Part shown: positions 63,741-64,000 of the stretch, in pieces
Layout of the letters: each line of letters opens with the position of its first letter
Numbering within the stretch: position 1 is the stretch's first letter
Origin: Unio delphinus
Taxonomy: Eukaryota; Mollusca; Bivalvia; Unionida; Unionidae
Reading direction: 5' to 3'
Assembly (NCBI GenBank): GCA_029339505.1
Contig: JAQISU010000232.1
Coordinates: forward strand, 248,001 to 312,000
Length of the DNA stretch: 64,000 nt
Translations under genes and position numbers: made by a program
Notes under the pieces: generated by a model
Told to the model about the DNA's origin: nothing
Databases searched by the model: none
Seen by the model: only the letters and a program-made list of their open reading frames with translations

Positions 63741-64000
63741 TCTCAGTGTGGTTTTCTCCCAGACTTCAGCATCGGTGACATGATCTTCGCTGAAAGACAA
63801 GTTCAAGAGTAATGTCTTCATCAGAATCTGTACGCCGTCTTTTTGGACGTGACAAAGGCTTTCGATACAGTCAACAGAGATTCACTTTGGGTAGTGCTAA
63901 AAAAACTTGGTTGTTCTCAGAAGTTCACCTACCTCATTCGACTCTTTCACGATGACACGACTGGAGAGATTTTCCCAGACGGCGAACCCTCTGTGAAATT
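63741..64000 (+). pseudogene. Non-LTR reverse transcriptase fragment, cut by the right window edge
   Basis: One frame reads SQCGFLPDFSIGDMIFAERQ VQE, a stop (TAA at 63810-63812), then NLYAVFLDVTKAFDTVNRDS and LWVVLKKLGC. The F-x-D-x-x-KAFDTV block is the first catalytic aspartate motif of reverse transcriptases. It belongs to a different LINE family from the CR1/L2 copies. The internal stop indicates a dead copy. Confidence 0.8.

Overview
This is eukaryotic, intron-rich, AT-rich DNA. It contains one confidently recognised protein gene, one tRNA gene, and a very large load of tandem repeats and transposon remains. The mix of two tRNA-headed SINE families, a CR1/L2-type LINE with an (ATT)n tail, hAT and pogo-like DNA elements, and a gene whose protein resembles the animal U4/U6.U5 27 kDa protein points to an invertebrate. 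A marine mollusc, probably a bivalve, is my best guess. That is inference, not proof.

The gene is SNRNP27 (tri-snRNP 27K protein), on the + strand. I rebuilt it by hand from seven coding exons (2362-2401, 10202-10240, 15785-15905, 26073-26197, 33995-34074, 39814-39875, 48545-48599). All junctions are GT-AG, phases agree, and the 522-nt reading frame encodes 173 residues: an Arg/Ser-rich N-terminal half, a short acidic linker and the conserved C-terminal SNRNP27 domain. The gene covers 46.2 kb, of which about 1.1 % is coding. A poly(A) signal lies at 48682. A tRNA-Arg(CCT) gene sits divergently about 255 bp upstream of the start codon.

Layout: 1-2033 holds minisatellites and an ATT microsatellite. 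2034-2361 holds the tRNA gene and the presumed promoter/5' UTR. Intron 1 (2402-10201) has SINEs, two of them split by nested insertions: an LTR-like element with a 5-bp target duplication, and a ~740-bp repeat. Intron 2 (10241-15784) holds 88-, 55-, 59- and 22-bp arrays. Intron 3 (15906-26072) holds a young SINE, a 1.8-kb pogo-like element and an antisense dead CR1/L2 LINE. Intron 4 (26198-33994) holds a 71-bp satellite of about 3.6 kb split by a 2.06-kb hAT relic, then a 70-bp array and a SINE. Intron 5 (34075-39813) holds 34-, 33- and ~40-bp arrays and an interstitial telomere-like tract. Intron 6 (39876-48544) holds dispersed repeats and 26- and 45-bp arrays. Downstream of the gene come a 2.2-kb 54-bp array, a 1.19-kb tandem unit built around a hAT end, a second 5'-truncated copy of the LINE, transposase relics, TA/GA/CA microsatellites and, at the right edge, a second reverse transcriptase fragment.

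The most unusual signal is that several independent minisatellites in and around this spliceosome-protein gene carry splice-site-like AG|GT cores. In introns 5 and 6, and weakly in intron 4, the repeat unit resembles the donor of the exon just upstream. The 54-bp array downstream repeats a whole mini-exon layout (CTAAC, acceptor, 26 nt, donor) about 40 times. Nothing here looks like a coherent multi-gene system.
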